A stretch of 64,000 bases of DNA from contig CAWDHI010000003.1 of NCBI GenBank assembly GCA_963802095.1, positions 101,775 through 165,774 of the forward strand, given 5' to 3'. Below, one piece after another: positions 17,885 through 26,713 of this stretch. Both the position numbers and the translations under genes were made by a program. The notes below the pieces were generated by a model. The model ran no database searches and had not been told where the DNA came from. It saw only the letters and a list, made by a program, of their open reading frames with translations. The stretch's first letter is position 1. Each line of letters opens with the position of its first letter. The DNA comes from CAVVEQ01 sp963802095 (GTDB lineage Bacteria; Chloroflexota; Anaerolineae; Anaerolineales; Anaerolineaceae).

Positions 17885-18703
17885 ATGTCCGATACCAACT
17901 ATGGAACCTTTAGAAACAGCATCCCGTTTGCAAAGCTCGGATCCGGGGAGAAGATCATGCTGCTATTCTACGGCGGCCCGGGAAACGGCATTCCCCGAGG
18001 GTTATTATTGAACTTCATCATTTCTGGATTAAAGGTTTTCCTGAAGGAATATACCCTGTGTGTCCTGACCCGAAAATCCGGGTTGGAGGAAGGATATACC
18101 ACCCGCAGGATGTCGGACGACTACGCTGAATTGATCCGGGAGGAATTTGGGGGTCATGTGGATGTCGTGATCGGGATCTCCTTCGGCGGGATGATCGCGC
18201 AGCACTTTGCTGCCGATCATGCTGAGCTGTGCGACCATCTGGTTATCGCCATGTCCACCCATAAACTTTCAGCCGAAGGAGCGAGAGTTGACCTGCGCTT
18301 TGCTGAACTGGTCAGCCAGGGCCGGGATCGGGAAGCCGCAGCAGCCATCACGGAAGCCATCTATCCCCATGGTGTGATGAGGTGGGTGATGTCTGCCCTT
18401 ATGTGGCTGATGGGCGGTCCTTTCATCGGACGGCACGGCGACACATTCAACAAGGATGTTCTGATCGAAGCCAGAGCGGAAGTGGAACACGATGCCCTTG
18501 AAAGCATTAAACGGATCAGCGTTCCCATCCTCATGCTCGTCGGCGGGGAGGATTTTTATTTTCCGGCAGATTCCGCCCGGGAAATGGCTTCTTTAATTCC
18601 CCATTCCACACTGAAGATCTATCCGGGGAAGGGACACGAGATCATGGATGAAGAACGGTTCGGTGAGGATATCAGAGCCTTTATCGAAAACACGCATTCG
18701 TAA
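17885..18703 (+). CDS. Alpha/beta hydrolase
   Basis: A 272-residue alpha/beta-fold hydrolase. The nucleophile elbow is GISFGG (Ser99), the acid is Asp223 in VGGEDFYFP, and the base is His251 in PGKGHEIMDEE, so the catalytic triad is complete. The oxyanion strand reads FYGGPGNGIPRG, close to proline-iminopeptidase-like and other small-ester hydrolases. A good AGGAG precedes the start. It is cotranscribed with the saccharopine-dehydrogenase-like gene and convergent with the MerR regulator. Substrate unknown. Confidence 0.87.
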   Translation: MSDTNYGTFRNSIPFAKLGSGEKIMLLFYGGPGNGIPRGLLLNFIISGLKVFLKEYTLCVLTRKSGLEEGYTTRRMSDDYAELIREEFGGHVDVVIGISFGGMIAQHFAADHAELCDHLVIAMSTHKLSAEGARVDLRFAELVSQGRDREAAAAITEAIYPHGVMRWVMSALMWLMGGPFIGRHGDTFNKDVLIEARAEVEHDALESIKRISVPILMLVGGEDFYFPADSAREMASLIPHSTLKIYPGKGHEIMDEERFGEDIRAFIENTHS

Positions 18704-18733
18704 CCGGCCGCAACAGAACCCGGAACCACTTGC

Positions 18734-19480
18734 TTATTTGATCTTCTCATCCACGTATACTCTTACCGCCTCACGCATGAATTCCGCCAGGCGCAGATCA
18801 ACCTTGTCGAAATTAGCCTTGAAGCGCGGGTCGTTGTTATACATATCTGCCAGACCGAGAAGCTGTTCTTCATTCGGCTCCCAGAAATAGGACATATGAT
18901 CCCGCCAGCGCTGGACGCAAACCTGGGCTTCGTGTGAAGCGGGTCCCTTGGGGATGGCCAAAGCCATATCGCGGTAGATTGCATTTCCTTCCTCTCCGAT
19001 GTGCTGTTTTTGTTCTTTGGTGTAGCCCTTCCATCTCTGCTGGGAAGCTTTCACGATCTCGGGGTCGTATATTTCGGCTACTTCCTTTTCGTATTCAGCC
19101 TGTTGTTTTTCGTTGAAGGGTTCAAACATATTAATTTCGTCCATCTTCTTTTTTCCTTCCAGGAATTGAATTGTGTCGTCGACAACGTCGATCAGTCTTT
19201 CGGTCCTGCGGATACGCTGGCGCAGGGTTTCCTGATGTCCCCGGAGGGAATCCAGGGCATCAAACGCTTTGCCATCCAGGATGCGTTTAATCTCGGCCAG
19301 GGGCAGATCCAATTCGCGGTAGAGCAGGATCTGCTGCAGGCGGAGCAGCGACCCTTCATCGTAGCAGCGATAACCATTCTCTGCTTTCGAGGATGGGTGG
19401 AGCAGATCGATCTCGTCGTAGTAATGAAGCGTGCGGGGGGTGACGCCCGCGAGCTTTGAAAGTTTCCGGACAGTGTACAT
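18734..19480 (-). CDS. MerR-family regulator with TipAS ligand-binding domain
   Basis: A 248-residue activator. The N-terminal winged helix (YTVRKLSKLAGVTPRTLHYY, residues 2-21) is followed by NGYRCYDEGSLLRLQQI, a dimerisation coiled coil at about 75-110, then a TipAS domain (about 120-245; WKGYTKEQKQHIGEEGNAIY, CVQRWRDHMSYFWEPNEEQL) that in TipA binds thiopeptide antibiotics and in relatives other drugs. The promoter just upstream has the 19-bp spacer typical of MerR control, so it is probably autoregulated. The ATG at 19480 lacks a ribosome binding site and lies close to the expected transcription start. Confidence 0.92.
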   Translation of the reverse strand: MYTVRKLSKLAGVTPRTLHYYDEIDLLHPSSKAENGYRCYDEGSLLRLQQILLYRELDLPLAEIKRILDGKAFDALDSLRGHQETLRQRIRRTERLIDVVDDTIQFLEGKKKMDEINMFEPFNEKQQAEYEKEVAEIYDPEIVKASQQRWKGYTKEQKQHIGEEGNAIYRDMALAIPKGPASHEAQVCVQRWRDHMSYFWEPNEEQLLGLADMYNNDPRFKANFDKVDLRLAEFMREAVRVYVDEKIK

Positions 19481-19486
19481 GCGATT

Positions 19487-19517
19487 AGTATAAACTATGA
19501 CGTAACGTTAATGTCAA
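19487..19517 (-). promoter_or_regulatory. MerR-type promoter with 19-bp spacer
   Basis: On the minus strand, TTGACA (19517-19512) and TATACT (19492-19487) are separated by exactly 19 bases, the overlong spacing that MerR-family activators correct by untwisting DNA. The spacer carries the dyad TGAC...GTCA around AACGTT. The -10 element ends 6 bases before the ATG, so the transcript would be leaderless or nearly so. Confidence 0.75.
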
Positions 19518-19711
19518 CAGAAATAATACAACCATTTCGGTTTGGCAGCATGAAATTCGGGGGTATAAAAGGTGATATTAGGCTCGCGGTATCCATTAGG
19601 GGAGCGCTTTTCCTGCAAAATAACATATAATATTTTTTCACGTTGAAGATATGTTGACCTGTTTAATATTCCAGGCAGATAAAGATTTCAAGATTTAAAA
19701 TAGGCATTTGA

Positions 19712-21001
19712 TTGAAAAAACCTGAAACCGGGGATCGAACAGAGCTTGAATCAGTGGAAGACCTCGATCTTCTGGAATGCATGCGAGGGATCGGCAAGGG
19801 CATGTTGGCCTCCGGAAGCCCGGCGGGTGTGGTGGAAAACACCTTAACTGAGATCGCTCTCGTCTATCAAAAGAGCTGCGAGATCGTTGCCCTGCCGAAT
19901 ACGCTCATGATCAAATTGGGGAGCACAACCAGCGGGATCACCGATTTCAGCGTACAGCGGCTGGAAAGCATGCTGCTCAACCGGATTTCAGCTTTGGGAA
20001 TCTTGATCGAGGATGTAAAAACAAAGCGAATCCCGGTGCGGGAAGCTTCACGGCAACTAGACCGGATCCTTGTCCTGCCTCAACGATTCAACTCATTATG
20101 GATGATCCTTGGTTATGTGATCTCGATCCTCGGGCTTACCCTGCGCTTTCGACCTGAACCTAAAGCCCTTCTGATCACGGGGAGCATGGGGCTGCTCGTT
20201 GCCATACTGATCGAGATTTTCAAAAAACAGCCGCGCTTCAACCTGCTTTTACCCGTTTTCAGCGCAGCCATTGTATCGGCGATCATTTTTAATTTGACGC
20301 AGCAGGGTTATATTTTTGGCTCATCGAACCTGATCATCCCTCCGCTGGTCACCTTCCTTCCGGGGGTGATCCTGACCACGGGGATGATCGACCTGGCTTC
20401 CACGAATCTGATTTCCGGGTCATCGAGGGTGATGTACGGCGCGGCGACGCTGTTCCTGCTCTTTATCGGGATCGCGGTCGGATTGAGCATTTCGCAATTA
20501 TCCAGCTCCCGGGTGCTCGCTTATGAAACCCCAATTTACTCGCTGTGGCTGCAGCTCCTGGGCACGTTGCTCTTCGGGGTTGGGACTTTCGTGCGCCTGT
20601 CTGGGTCGAACCGGGATCTGCTTTGGATGCTGCTGGTGCTTTATACAGCCATGCTTGGGCAGCTCATCGGTGAGAGTTTGATCAATCCTTTCTTTGGAGC
20701 CTTCCTCGGGGCGGCTGCGATGGCTTTCAGTTCGGAGTTGATCGGTCGTTCGCCGCACCGCACACCTGCGATGGTCAGCCAGGCGCTGGCTTTTTGGTTC
20801 CTGGTGCCCGGCGCTACCGGGCTGCAGAGCATGACAAGCATCCTGACCAAAGACTATCTTGGTGCCATGATTGGCCTGGGGCAGATGGTTGTGCTGATCA
20901 CCGTGATCGCGCTGGGGGTTTTCCTCGGGACGCTGGTGATTTCTCCAAATAAATTCATACCAACCAAGGGATACCCGGAAAAACCAAAAAATTTGGGATG
21001 A
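19712..21001 (+). CDS. ThrE-family threonine/serine exporter-like membrane protein
   Basis: A 429-residue inner-membrane protein of the ThrE (DUF1212/DUF3815) family. The cytosolic N-terminal domain has the family start ECMRGIGKGMLASGSPAGVVENTL and a GSTTSGITDFSV segment, followed by about ten hydrophobic segments from residue 130 to 415, including VTFLPGVILTTGMIDLAS, the usual signature before the second half. Both halves that are separate proteins in some bacteria are fused here. The TTG start at 19712 lacks a clear ribosome binding site, and the next Met (codon 24) would cut into the conserved domain, so TTG is preferred. Substrate is inferred from the family. Confidence 0.85.
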   Translation: MKKPETGDRTELESVEDLDLLECMRGIGKGMLASGSPAGVVENTLTEIALVYQKSCEIVALPNTLMIKLGSTTSGITDFSVQRLESMLLNRISALGILIEDVKTKRIPVREASRQLDRILVLPQRFNSLWMILGYVISILGLTLRFRPEPKALLITGSMGLLVAILIEIFKKQPRFNLLLPVFSAAIVSAIIFNLTQQGYIFGSSNLIIPPLVTFLPGVILTTGMIDLASTNLISGSSRVMYGAATLFLLFIGIAVGLSISQLSSSRVLAYETPIYSLWLQLLGTLLFGVGTFVRLSGSNRDLLWMLLVLYTAMLGQLIGESLINPFFGAFLGAAAMAFSSELIGRSPHRTPAMVSQALAFWFLVPGATGLQSMTSILTKDYLGAMIGLGQMVVLITVIALGVFLGTLVISPNKFIPTKGYPEKPKNLG

Positions 21002-21034
21002 CCCCGAATGATTTTCAGTGCGCGCTAAAGTCTC

Positions 21035-21487
21035 TCACCCGAAATAGGCTTTGGTATTTTCGTGCACGTCCGGAGCTGCCAGCAAATCCGAAGTGGACCA
21101 CCAGCGCAACTCGGCATGTTGCTCATCGCCGTTGATCCGGGCGTCTGCTGGCAGATAGAATTCGTGCGCCAGGACGATATAGTGAGTGCTAATACCTTCA
21201 GCCCCGGCAAAGTTATCCCCGTAAAGGTGCTCATATACGCCCTTGAATTTTGAAAGCGTGGGATTCAACTCCAAACCCAGCTCTGTTAGCGCGATGCGCC
21301 GAATAGCGGAGGGGATGCGTTCGTCTTTCAGGATCTTACCCCCGGGAACGAACCAGCAATCCTGCGCAGGCCGGTTCCGGCGGTACCCGAGAAGGACTTC
21401 ACCCCCTTCATTGAAGACAATCAGGTCGATGGAGACCAGGGGGGTTAGCTCCACAATTTTGAGGAAAGTGGCGGAGTCCAGCCTCAT
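21035..21487 (-). CDS. Nudix hydrolase of the GDP-mannose mannosyl hydrolase type
   Basis: A 150-residue Nudix protein. The Nudix box is the altered GDPMH form: FVPGGKILKDERIPSAIR then RIALTELGLEL (residues 47-74). Gly50 and Glu56 are kept, but the usual REUXEE is replaced by RIALTELG, as in E. coli NudD (GDPMH), which hydrolyses GDP-mannose at the sugar carbon instead of the diphosphate. A CWFVPGG lead-in and FYLPADARINGDEQHAELRWW further support this subfamily. The start overlaps the stop of the TPR/propeller gene (ATGA) on the same strand, so both are cotranscribed. GDP-sugar specificity is inference. Confidence 0.82.
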   Translation of the reverse strand: MRLDSATFLKIVELTPLVSIDLIVFNEGGEVLLGYRRNRPAQDCWFVPGGKILKDERIPSAIRRIALTELGLELNPTLSKFKGVYEHLYGDNFAGAEGISTHYIVLAHEFYLPADARINGDEQHAELRWWSTSDLLAAPDVHENTKAYFG

Positions 21488-23415
21488 TGCGCAACCGCGG
21501 GTTTGAGGGTGAAATCAAAGAAGACGGTACCGGGAGAACCTTTCGCAATTAATTCGGTGTTGCTACCCACAAAACCCAGGTGCACCCCGTCGGCAGCCTG
21601 CAGCAGGTACTGGCTGGGATTCACCCAATCTGGCGTGAACGCCGGGTCATAAATCAAAGGGGAAGTGCTTAGCGGGGTGGTGCTGGTTTGACCGAGCACC
21701 CCCACCAGGATGGCGTTATTGGCTTCGGTCCGGAAGGTGTAACCGCGGGAGTCGGCCGACCAACCCACCAGCCGGGATGGGCTGCCGTTATGTAAAATTG
21801 TATCCCCGCTGCCATCGATGAGCGCTGCGTGCAACTCGCCTGAGCCAGTTTCCGCCTGGATGTTTAATTGGTAAAGGATGCGGGTTTGATCCGGCGAGAT
21901 CACGAGAGGTCCGCCGTTGGTATTAACATCGGTCAACTTCTGCGGCTCGCTCCCATCAATCGGCAGCCGCCAGACGGTGGTCACTGCGGCGGTGTCGTTG
22001 GCGGCATCCCGCGGGGGCAGAACGAGGAGAACAGCGGCGGAATCCGGCGTCCAGACCAGCTTTGGATAATATAGGGAGGCATCGGGCGTGAGAATGGGTT
22101 CGAAGGCGAAGATCTCGCGCAGATTCTCGCCGTTGGCATCCATCACCGAGATCGTTTCCGGGCGGGAGATGGCGATCGAACTTCCATCGGGGGAAGCGTA
22201 AAATTCACCGCCCTGCCCATCGTTCAAGAGCCGGGAAACCTCGCCTGAGCCGAGATCATAGCTATTCAAATCGTCCGCCGGGCGGAGCGAGCCGCCTTCG
22301 ACCGGATTGAAGGCGGTATTGAAGAGGAGCATTTGTGATTGGGGAAGCACACCAAGTTGATACGGCACTCGCGGTTCGCCACCTTCGATCGGTTGCAGGG
22401 CGTAAATTGCGTCAACGTCCATCAGCTGCGTTTCTTTCTTATCCTCCACGCCAACAGACCACAGGTCGCCCACCCGCGTGAAGATCACCAGCTGCGCGCC
22501 GGGGGCGATCAGCATCGGAAGATTGGCCCCTCCCGCCAGGGGCGAAGATGCCCCCGCGCGCCAAATGCTGATATCGTTCACCTGTAGCAGGGCGATTCGC
22601 AGGCTGCCAGTATTGGGGATGGGGGTGAGGGTGGCGCGGGGGGTGAGGGTCGGCAGCGGCGTCCAGGTATCCTGGGGGGTCTTGGTGGGTAGGATCTCCA
22701 CCGTCAGGGTGGGCTGCAGGGTGGGGGTGGGGGGGATGCTGGACTGCATGAACCTGGCTCCCCCAAAAATGGCAGCGCCAAATACTGCCAGGATCAGCAG
22801 GGTGAGGATGATCCGCACCGCAGGTTTTTTATACCAGGGCGGTGGGGGAGGGGGAGTTTCATCCCGATAGGAGCCGGGCGGGATTGGCGGCGGTGCGGGC
22901 GGGGCGGGGGCTTGGCTGCGGTCGATGTTATCCAGCAGGCTGCCACGGGAAGGTGCAGCGCGGGGTGGCTGGGCAGGCGCAGCCTGGATCTCCCGCATGT
23001 ACGCAGGAACCGATTCGTTACCAAGCGCGCGCGCTTCCGCGCCGGTGGTAAGGTAATCCCCCACTGCTCTTTTTTTCAGCGGGAGCGCCTGGCCTGCAAG
23101 TGGTTCGGAGAGGGCAGGGTCACCCGTTTCTTTTTGAACCAGGGCAGGGGAGGCAGCCGGGATGGGCGGGGGTGCAGGGGATGGCGGTTGCACAGGTTTT
23201 TTGAAGAATTCCAGGGCAACCGGATTCTGCGGATCGAGTTTTAACGCTTGGCGGTAGCAATCCGCTTTTCGAGCCGGGTCGTCGATCACCGATGCCATCA
23301 TCAACCAGGCCTGGATATCATCCTGGTTTGTGCTCAGAACTCGCGCCAACTGGCGGGCAGCTTCGTCCTTCCGGCCGGTAGAGATCAGCGTTTGAATAGA
23401 ATCCAGATCAGCCAT
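21484..23415 (-). CDS. Membrane protein: TPR, proline-rich linker, TM segment and TolB-like beta-propeller
   Basis: A 643-residue single-pass protein. Residues 1-75 are a TPR-like helical repeat (GRKDEAARQLARVLSTNQDD, KADCYRQALKLDPQNPVALE). A Pro/Ala-rich cytosolic linker (about 75-195) leads to a transmembrane segment at about 203-224 (IILTLLILAVFGAAIFGGA). Outside, a Thr/Pro linker precedes a beta-propeller-like domain of WD40/TolB repeats (GEFYASPDGSSIAISRPETI, PKLVWTPDSAAVLLVL, GGPLVISPDQTRILYQ). The ATG at 23415 follows GAGGGAGA. Translationally coupled to the Nudix gene. Function unknown; such proteins may link cytosolic protein contacts to an extracellular sensor. Confidence 0.75.
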   Translation of the reverse strand: MADLDSIQTLISTGRKDEAARQLARVLSTNQDDIQAWLMMASVIDDPARKADCYRQALKLDPQNPVALEFFKKPVQPPSPAPPPIPAASPALVQKETGDPALSEPLAGQALPLKKRAVGDYLTTGAEARALGNESVPAYMREIQAAPAQPPRAAPSRGSLLDNIDRSQAPAPPAPPPIPPGSYRDETPPPPPPWYKKPAVRIILTLLILAVFGAAIFGGARFMQSSIPPTPTLQPTLTVEILPTKTPQDTWTPLPTLTPRATLTPIPNTGSLRIALLQVNDISIWRAGASSPLAGGANLPMLIAPGAQLVIFTRVGDLWSVGVEDKKETQLMDVDAIYALQPIEGGEPRVPYQLGVLPQSQMLLFNTAFNPVEGGSLRPADDLNSYDLGSGEVSRLLNDGQGGEFYASPDGSSIAISRPETISVMDANGENLREIFAFEPILTPDASLYYPKLVWTPDSAAVLLVLPPRDAANDTAAVTTVWRLPIDGSEPQKLTDVNTNGGPLVISPDQTRILYQLNIQAETGSGELHAALIDGSGDTILHNGSPSRLVGWSADSRGYTFRTEANNAILVGVLGQTSTTPLSTSPLIYDPAFTPDWVNPSQYLLQAADGVHLGFVGSNTELIAKGSPGTVFFDFTLKPAVAQ

Positions 23416-23648
23416 CAAATCTCCCTCTTCAACGGTAATTGTACCTCAGGCGTATTCCCAGGAGACCCAGGTATAAATCCCGGACGAAACTTCACTGAAA
23501 AGAAAACGCGTTTCCATTGGGGATAACCGCAGTCGATGAACGGCAAATTTACTAGAGCAGAGGAAGGATCAAGAATAATTCATTACCGCAGGGTGATGTA
23601 AGAACTTGTGGGTTTGAGCATCTTCAGGTGAATACCTGATCGTGCTTG

Positions 23649-24833
23649 TCAATCGTCCGGGGTTTCATCCGGCCTGGGGGTTTTGGTGGGTTCCTTTCCG
23701 CTGGACCCGCCCGGCTTTTCCCCCCCGTTGTTCAACTCCATGGGGTTCAGGGAGGCCTGGACCTCCACCCGCGTGACCACCCAGTTGCCAGCCGCATCGA
23801 TAAATCCTCGCACCCGCGCCGTGGAACCGGTGGCAATCTGACCGCGGATCTCGGCTGCGCCATCGAGGCGCAGCAGCCGTCCATCCAGTTGAATGGATCC
23901 AGTAGAGAAGGCGGTGATCACACCCTGCAGGTCGAAATTCTGCCTGGGCTGCGGGGTTGTGCTGCCGGGTGGCTCATTCGATCTGGATGGATTTTCGGAG
24001 TTACTGGAACCGGAGTTTCCGGATTTACCGCTATTCTCTCTGGCGTCGTTGCTGCCCCCGGATTCCGATTCTCCCTTCCCGGAAGAACCGGAACGATCAT
24101 CACCCTGCCCATCCCCGGGCTCATCTTTGGCGTCTTCAACCCGGATTCGAGAGGCGTTCACCACGCCGCCCGGAGCGGTCCGGCCTTCCACCTCCACCCA
24201 TGCGCCGGGTAGGATCTGCCCATCGACCCGGGTTTCGGGGGTGACCAGGACTGTTACACCCGAAACGACAAAGCTGCCCTCCTGCAGTAAATCCACCTGC
24301 CCTAGGAATTTGACCTTTTCCTGCCGCTCCCGGGAGAGCAACCCCCCCACCTCGGTCAATCGTTCCTGCTCAAATTCCTCCTTGAGGTTGAGGCGCTCCG
24401 CCTCCGAATTTACGAGCTTGAGCCGGATATTCTCCCAGGTGAGCTTCACGCCATACAATCTATCACCCGGAAGCGAGTTGCTGGAGGCGTTGACCAACCC
24501 CGTTCCCCCGCCGCCAACCAGGATGACCACGGCGAGCAGCACGGCGAAACTAAATCGGAGAACCCGCTGGAAGGAAAAAGCACCCTTTTGGCGGCGAGAG
24601 CGCTGCTCTTCTCGAATCTCCGCGGCCTGGTTAAGAAATTTAGCCCGGCTGCGGCGCATTTCTTCCTGCGGAACGCGGTCATCGGCCAGTGACCGTGCCT
24701 GGATGGATGCGGAGAGCAACGGCCGGAGACGATCGGCATCGGCTGGATACTTGCGCAGGCAGGATTCCAGGTCTTCGCCCATTTGCAGCAGCGCAAGGCA
24801 ATCCTCCAGGGCCAGGTAGAGATCGCTGCTCAT
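23649..24833 (-). CDS. DUF5667/DUF5666 membrane protein, likely anti-sigma-like partner of the ECF factor
   Basis: A 394-residue protein encoded right behind, and overlapping, an ECF sigma gene. The N-terminal cytosolic 90 residues are helical (YLALEDCLALLQMGEDLESC), followed by one transmembrane segment (about 93-113). The extracellular DUF5667-like helices come next (SLPGDRLYGVKLTWENIRLK, LNLKEEFEQERLTEV), then two DUF5666 OB-like modules (about 175-235 and 300-365) separated by a Ser/Gly/Asn-rich low-complexity stretch. The layout resembles transmembrane anti-sigma factors, though no zinc-binding ASD motif is seen. It probably holds the sigma factor at the membrane until an envelope signal arrives. 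Confidence 0.78.
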   Translation of the reverse strand: MSSDLYLALEDCLALLQMGEDLESCLRKYPADADRLRPLLSASIQARSLADDRVPQEEMRRSRAKFLNQAAEIREEQRSRRQKGAFSFQRVLRFSFAVLLAVVILVGGGGTGLVNASSNSLPGDRLYGVKLTWENIRLKLVNSEAERLNLKEEFEQERLTEVGGLLSRERQEKVKFLGQVDLLQEGSFVVSGVTVLVTPETRVDGQILPGAWVEVEGRTAPGGVVNASRIRVEDAKDEPGDGQGDDRSGSSGKGESESGGSNDARENSGKSGNSGSSNSENPSRSNEPPGSTTPQPRQNFDLQGVITAFSTGSIQLDGRLLRLDGAAEIRGQIATGSTARVRGFIDAAGNWVVTRVEVQASLNPMELNNGGEKPGGSSGKEPTKTPRPDETPDD

Positions 24834-25372
24834 CCCGGATCCCCGATCTGACGCCCAAGAGAAGCAAGCGCGCGAAATTGAAGCTGTTTCACTGTGTTCA
24901 CGTTCTTTTTCATCACCACGGCTGCTTCCTCCAGCGACAACCCCTCACCGAAGCGCAGTGCAATCACCTGCTGCTGTTCGGCGGTAAGACGGATGAGCGC
25001 CTGGCGCACCTTGCGGCGCGACTCCAGTTGTTCGGATGCCTCGGCGGGGGAGGATGAAGGATCAGCCATTTCTTCGTTCAATTCTTCTGACGGTCTGCGA
25101 TAAGCGCTGCGGTACAGGTCGTTGACCGCGTTTGAGGCCACCGTAAGCAGCCAGCCTTTGAGATTTTCACGGGGTCCTTTGCCTTTGCGGATGGATTCGA
25201 GAAGCCTGGCGAAAACATCGCTGCTGATATCCTCCGCCTGCGTTTCGTCACCCAGGCGGTATCGAACATACCGGAAAACCACGGGGTAATATTCATCGTA
25301 GACCGAACTGATTGCCAGCGGATCCAACCGGTTCAAGCCATCCAAAAGCGGGGGAGTTTCCTTTTCGGGCAT
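24830..25372 (-). CDS. ECF-family RNA polymerase sigma factor
   Basis: A 180-residue group IV sigma factor. Region 2 (VYDEYYPVVFRYVRYRLGDE, then TQAEDISSDVFARLLESI and LKGWLLTVASNAVNDLYR) covers about residues 20-95. Region 4 (ALIRLTAEQQQVIALRFGEG, LSLEEAAVVMKKNVNTVKQL) covers about 125-175. The variable linker between is acidic. It overlaps the DUF5667 gene by 4 bases (ATGA), the classic sigma/anti-sigma arrangement. A DUF5666 lipoprotein gene lies upstream on the same strand, so all three probably serve one envelope response. The ATG at 25372 has no obvious ribosome binding site. Confidence 0.92.
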   Translation of the reverse strand: MPEKETPPLLDGLNRLDPLAISSVYDEYYPVVFRYVRYRLGDETQAEDISSDVFARLLESIRKGKGPRENLKGWLLTVASNAVNDLYRSAYRRPSEELNEEMADPSSSPAEASEQLESRRKVRQALIRLTAEQQQVIALRFGEGLSLEEAAVVMKKNVNTVKQLQFRALASLGRQIGDPG

Positions 25373-25440
25373 GGGTGGTCAGGGATTGTTCATAAAAAAA
25401 AGACCAACAGTCCAAGTATAGCATCCGCACACAGACCGAA

Positions 25441-25465
25441 TCCCCCATCCATTTGGGATGGGGGA
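25441..25465. repeat. GC-rich inverted repeat between the DUF5666 lipoprotein and the sigma gene
   Basis: TCCCCCATCC (25441-25450) and GGATGGGGGA (25456-25465) form a 10-bp perfect stem with a 5-base loop, 23 bases past the DUF5666 lipoprotein stop. No T run follows on the minus strand, so it may be an mRNA 3' stabiliser or a weak terminator. Confidence 0.55.
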
Positions 25466-25488
25466 GGAATACCTTCTTCCGGGCGGAA

Positions 25489-26613
25489 TTAATCGTTGCC
25501 ACCTTTATCATCCCCGGTTTCGGGGTTGTCATCCGTACCGCCGGACCCGCTGTTGCCGCCTTTTCCAGAACCACCTTTGTCATCCGACCCGGAGCCGCTG
25601 TTGGAACTGCCGGATCCGCTGTCGTCGTTGGAGCTGGAATTGAAGGTTTCGATCTCAAGCGCGGTCATTATTCCATCCGATCCTGTGATGACCTCGGCTT
25701 TGACCTTCTGCCCAATCACCAGCCCGCTATCCAGAACCGTCTGGGGGGTGATCATTACGACTACGCCACTGATGGTTGCCTGGGTTGAGGAGATCTGTTC
25801 CAGGGTGCCGGTGAGTTTTTTCTCGGAATTGTGCGCCTGGTTTGCGCCTGCCAGCTCAATTTCGGTGGCGATCAGAGCCTCATTGGGACCCACCTGGTAT
25901 TGGATCTTGACAACGTCACCCAGGTACACCGGACCCTTGATCTCGGTTTGGGGGGTAACCAGGAAAACCTTGCCGTTCACGGTCCAGGTTCCCCCGGAGA
26001 AAGCTTCCACCTTGCCGGTGAATTCATTTTTGGATCCCGAGAGGTTGGAATCATCGCCGGAGCTTTGTGGAGCGGGTTCGATCTCCATGGCTGTCATGGA
26101 ACCATCGGAATCCTTCACAAAGTGGACTTTGGCCAAATCACCAGCGCTCAGGGAACCCTTGATCTCTGTGGCGGTGTTGACCAGGAAAACCTGCCCGCCG
26201 ATCTTCCAGGATTCCGCGCTGATGGATTCAACCACGCCGGTGAACTCATCCCCGCTGTCATCAAAAACACCATTCCCGGCAGCGCCTGGAGTGGCGGCCA
26301 GCAGGGTGCGCAATTCGATCCTCAGCGCGGTCGCGGACCTATCGGAGGTTACCGCGGCTTCCACCCGCACCCTCGAATTTAGCTCAACACCTTCGTCGAT
26401 GGCTGTCTGGGCGTTGACCAGCAGGGTCTGCCCGGAGATCACCCATTGATCGGCGGCGATGGAATCGACCGCGCCGTCGAATTCAACCCTGGCGCCCTGG
26501 CCGTCGGGCGAAACTCTCACCTCGGCTCCTGCGGGCAACGCACCGGCGCAGGCGGTCAGCAGAAAGGCCGCAATCGCTAAAGCACCAAAAATTAACATAC
26601 GTTTATTCTTCAT
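25489..26613 (-). CDS. Lipoprotein with four DUF5666 repeats and a Gly/Ser/Asp-rich tail
   Basis: A 374-residue lipoprotein: lipobox LTAC (about residue 22), then four tandem DUF5666 beta-barrel modules of about 75 residues. Each begins with a phrase like FDGAVDSIAADQWVISGQTL, FTGVVESISAESWKIGGQVF, FTGKVEAFSGGTWTVNGKVF or LTGTLEQISSTQATISGVVV, and carries a VNAQTAI or VTPQTEI strand. A disordered tail of Gly, Ser and Asp (last 50 residues) could bind cations or span the cell wall. AAAGGAG precedes the ATG. It lies upstream of the ECF/DUF5667 pair on the same strand and may be part of, or regulated by, that module. Confidence 0.82.
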   Translation of the reverse strand: MKNKRMLIFGALAIAAFLLTACAGALPAGAEVRVSPDGQGARVEFDGAVDSIAADQWVISGQTLLVNAQTAIDEGVELNSRVRVEAAVTSDRSATALRIELRTLLAATPGAAGNGVFDDSGDEFTGVVESISAESWKIGGQVFLVNTATEIKGSLSAGDLAKVHFVKDSDGSMTAMEIEPAPQSSGDDSNLSGSKNEFTGKVEAFSGGTWTVNGKVFLVTPQTEIKGPVYLGDVVKIQYQVGPNEALIATEIELAGANQAHNSEKKLTGTLEQISSTQATISGVVVMITPQTVLDSGLVIGQKVKAEVITGSDGIMTALEIETFNSSSNDDSGSGSSNSGSGSDDKGGSGKGGNSGSGGTDDNPETGDDKGGND

Positions 26614-26713
26614 TTCAAACTCCTTTACCTATATTGGATATATTTCATCCTATATGTCGTCTAATTCCCGAAAAAGTTACGGGTGAAGGGCAAGGGGAGA
26701 CTAACGAATCAAA

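Noticed and set aside
25496..26449. A 317-codon plus-strand frame opposite the DUF5666 lipoprotein
   Set aside because: It mirrors the repeat structure of the real minus-strand gene and lacks a ribosome binding site or known domain.
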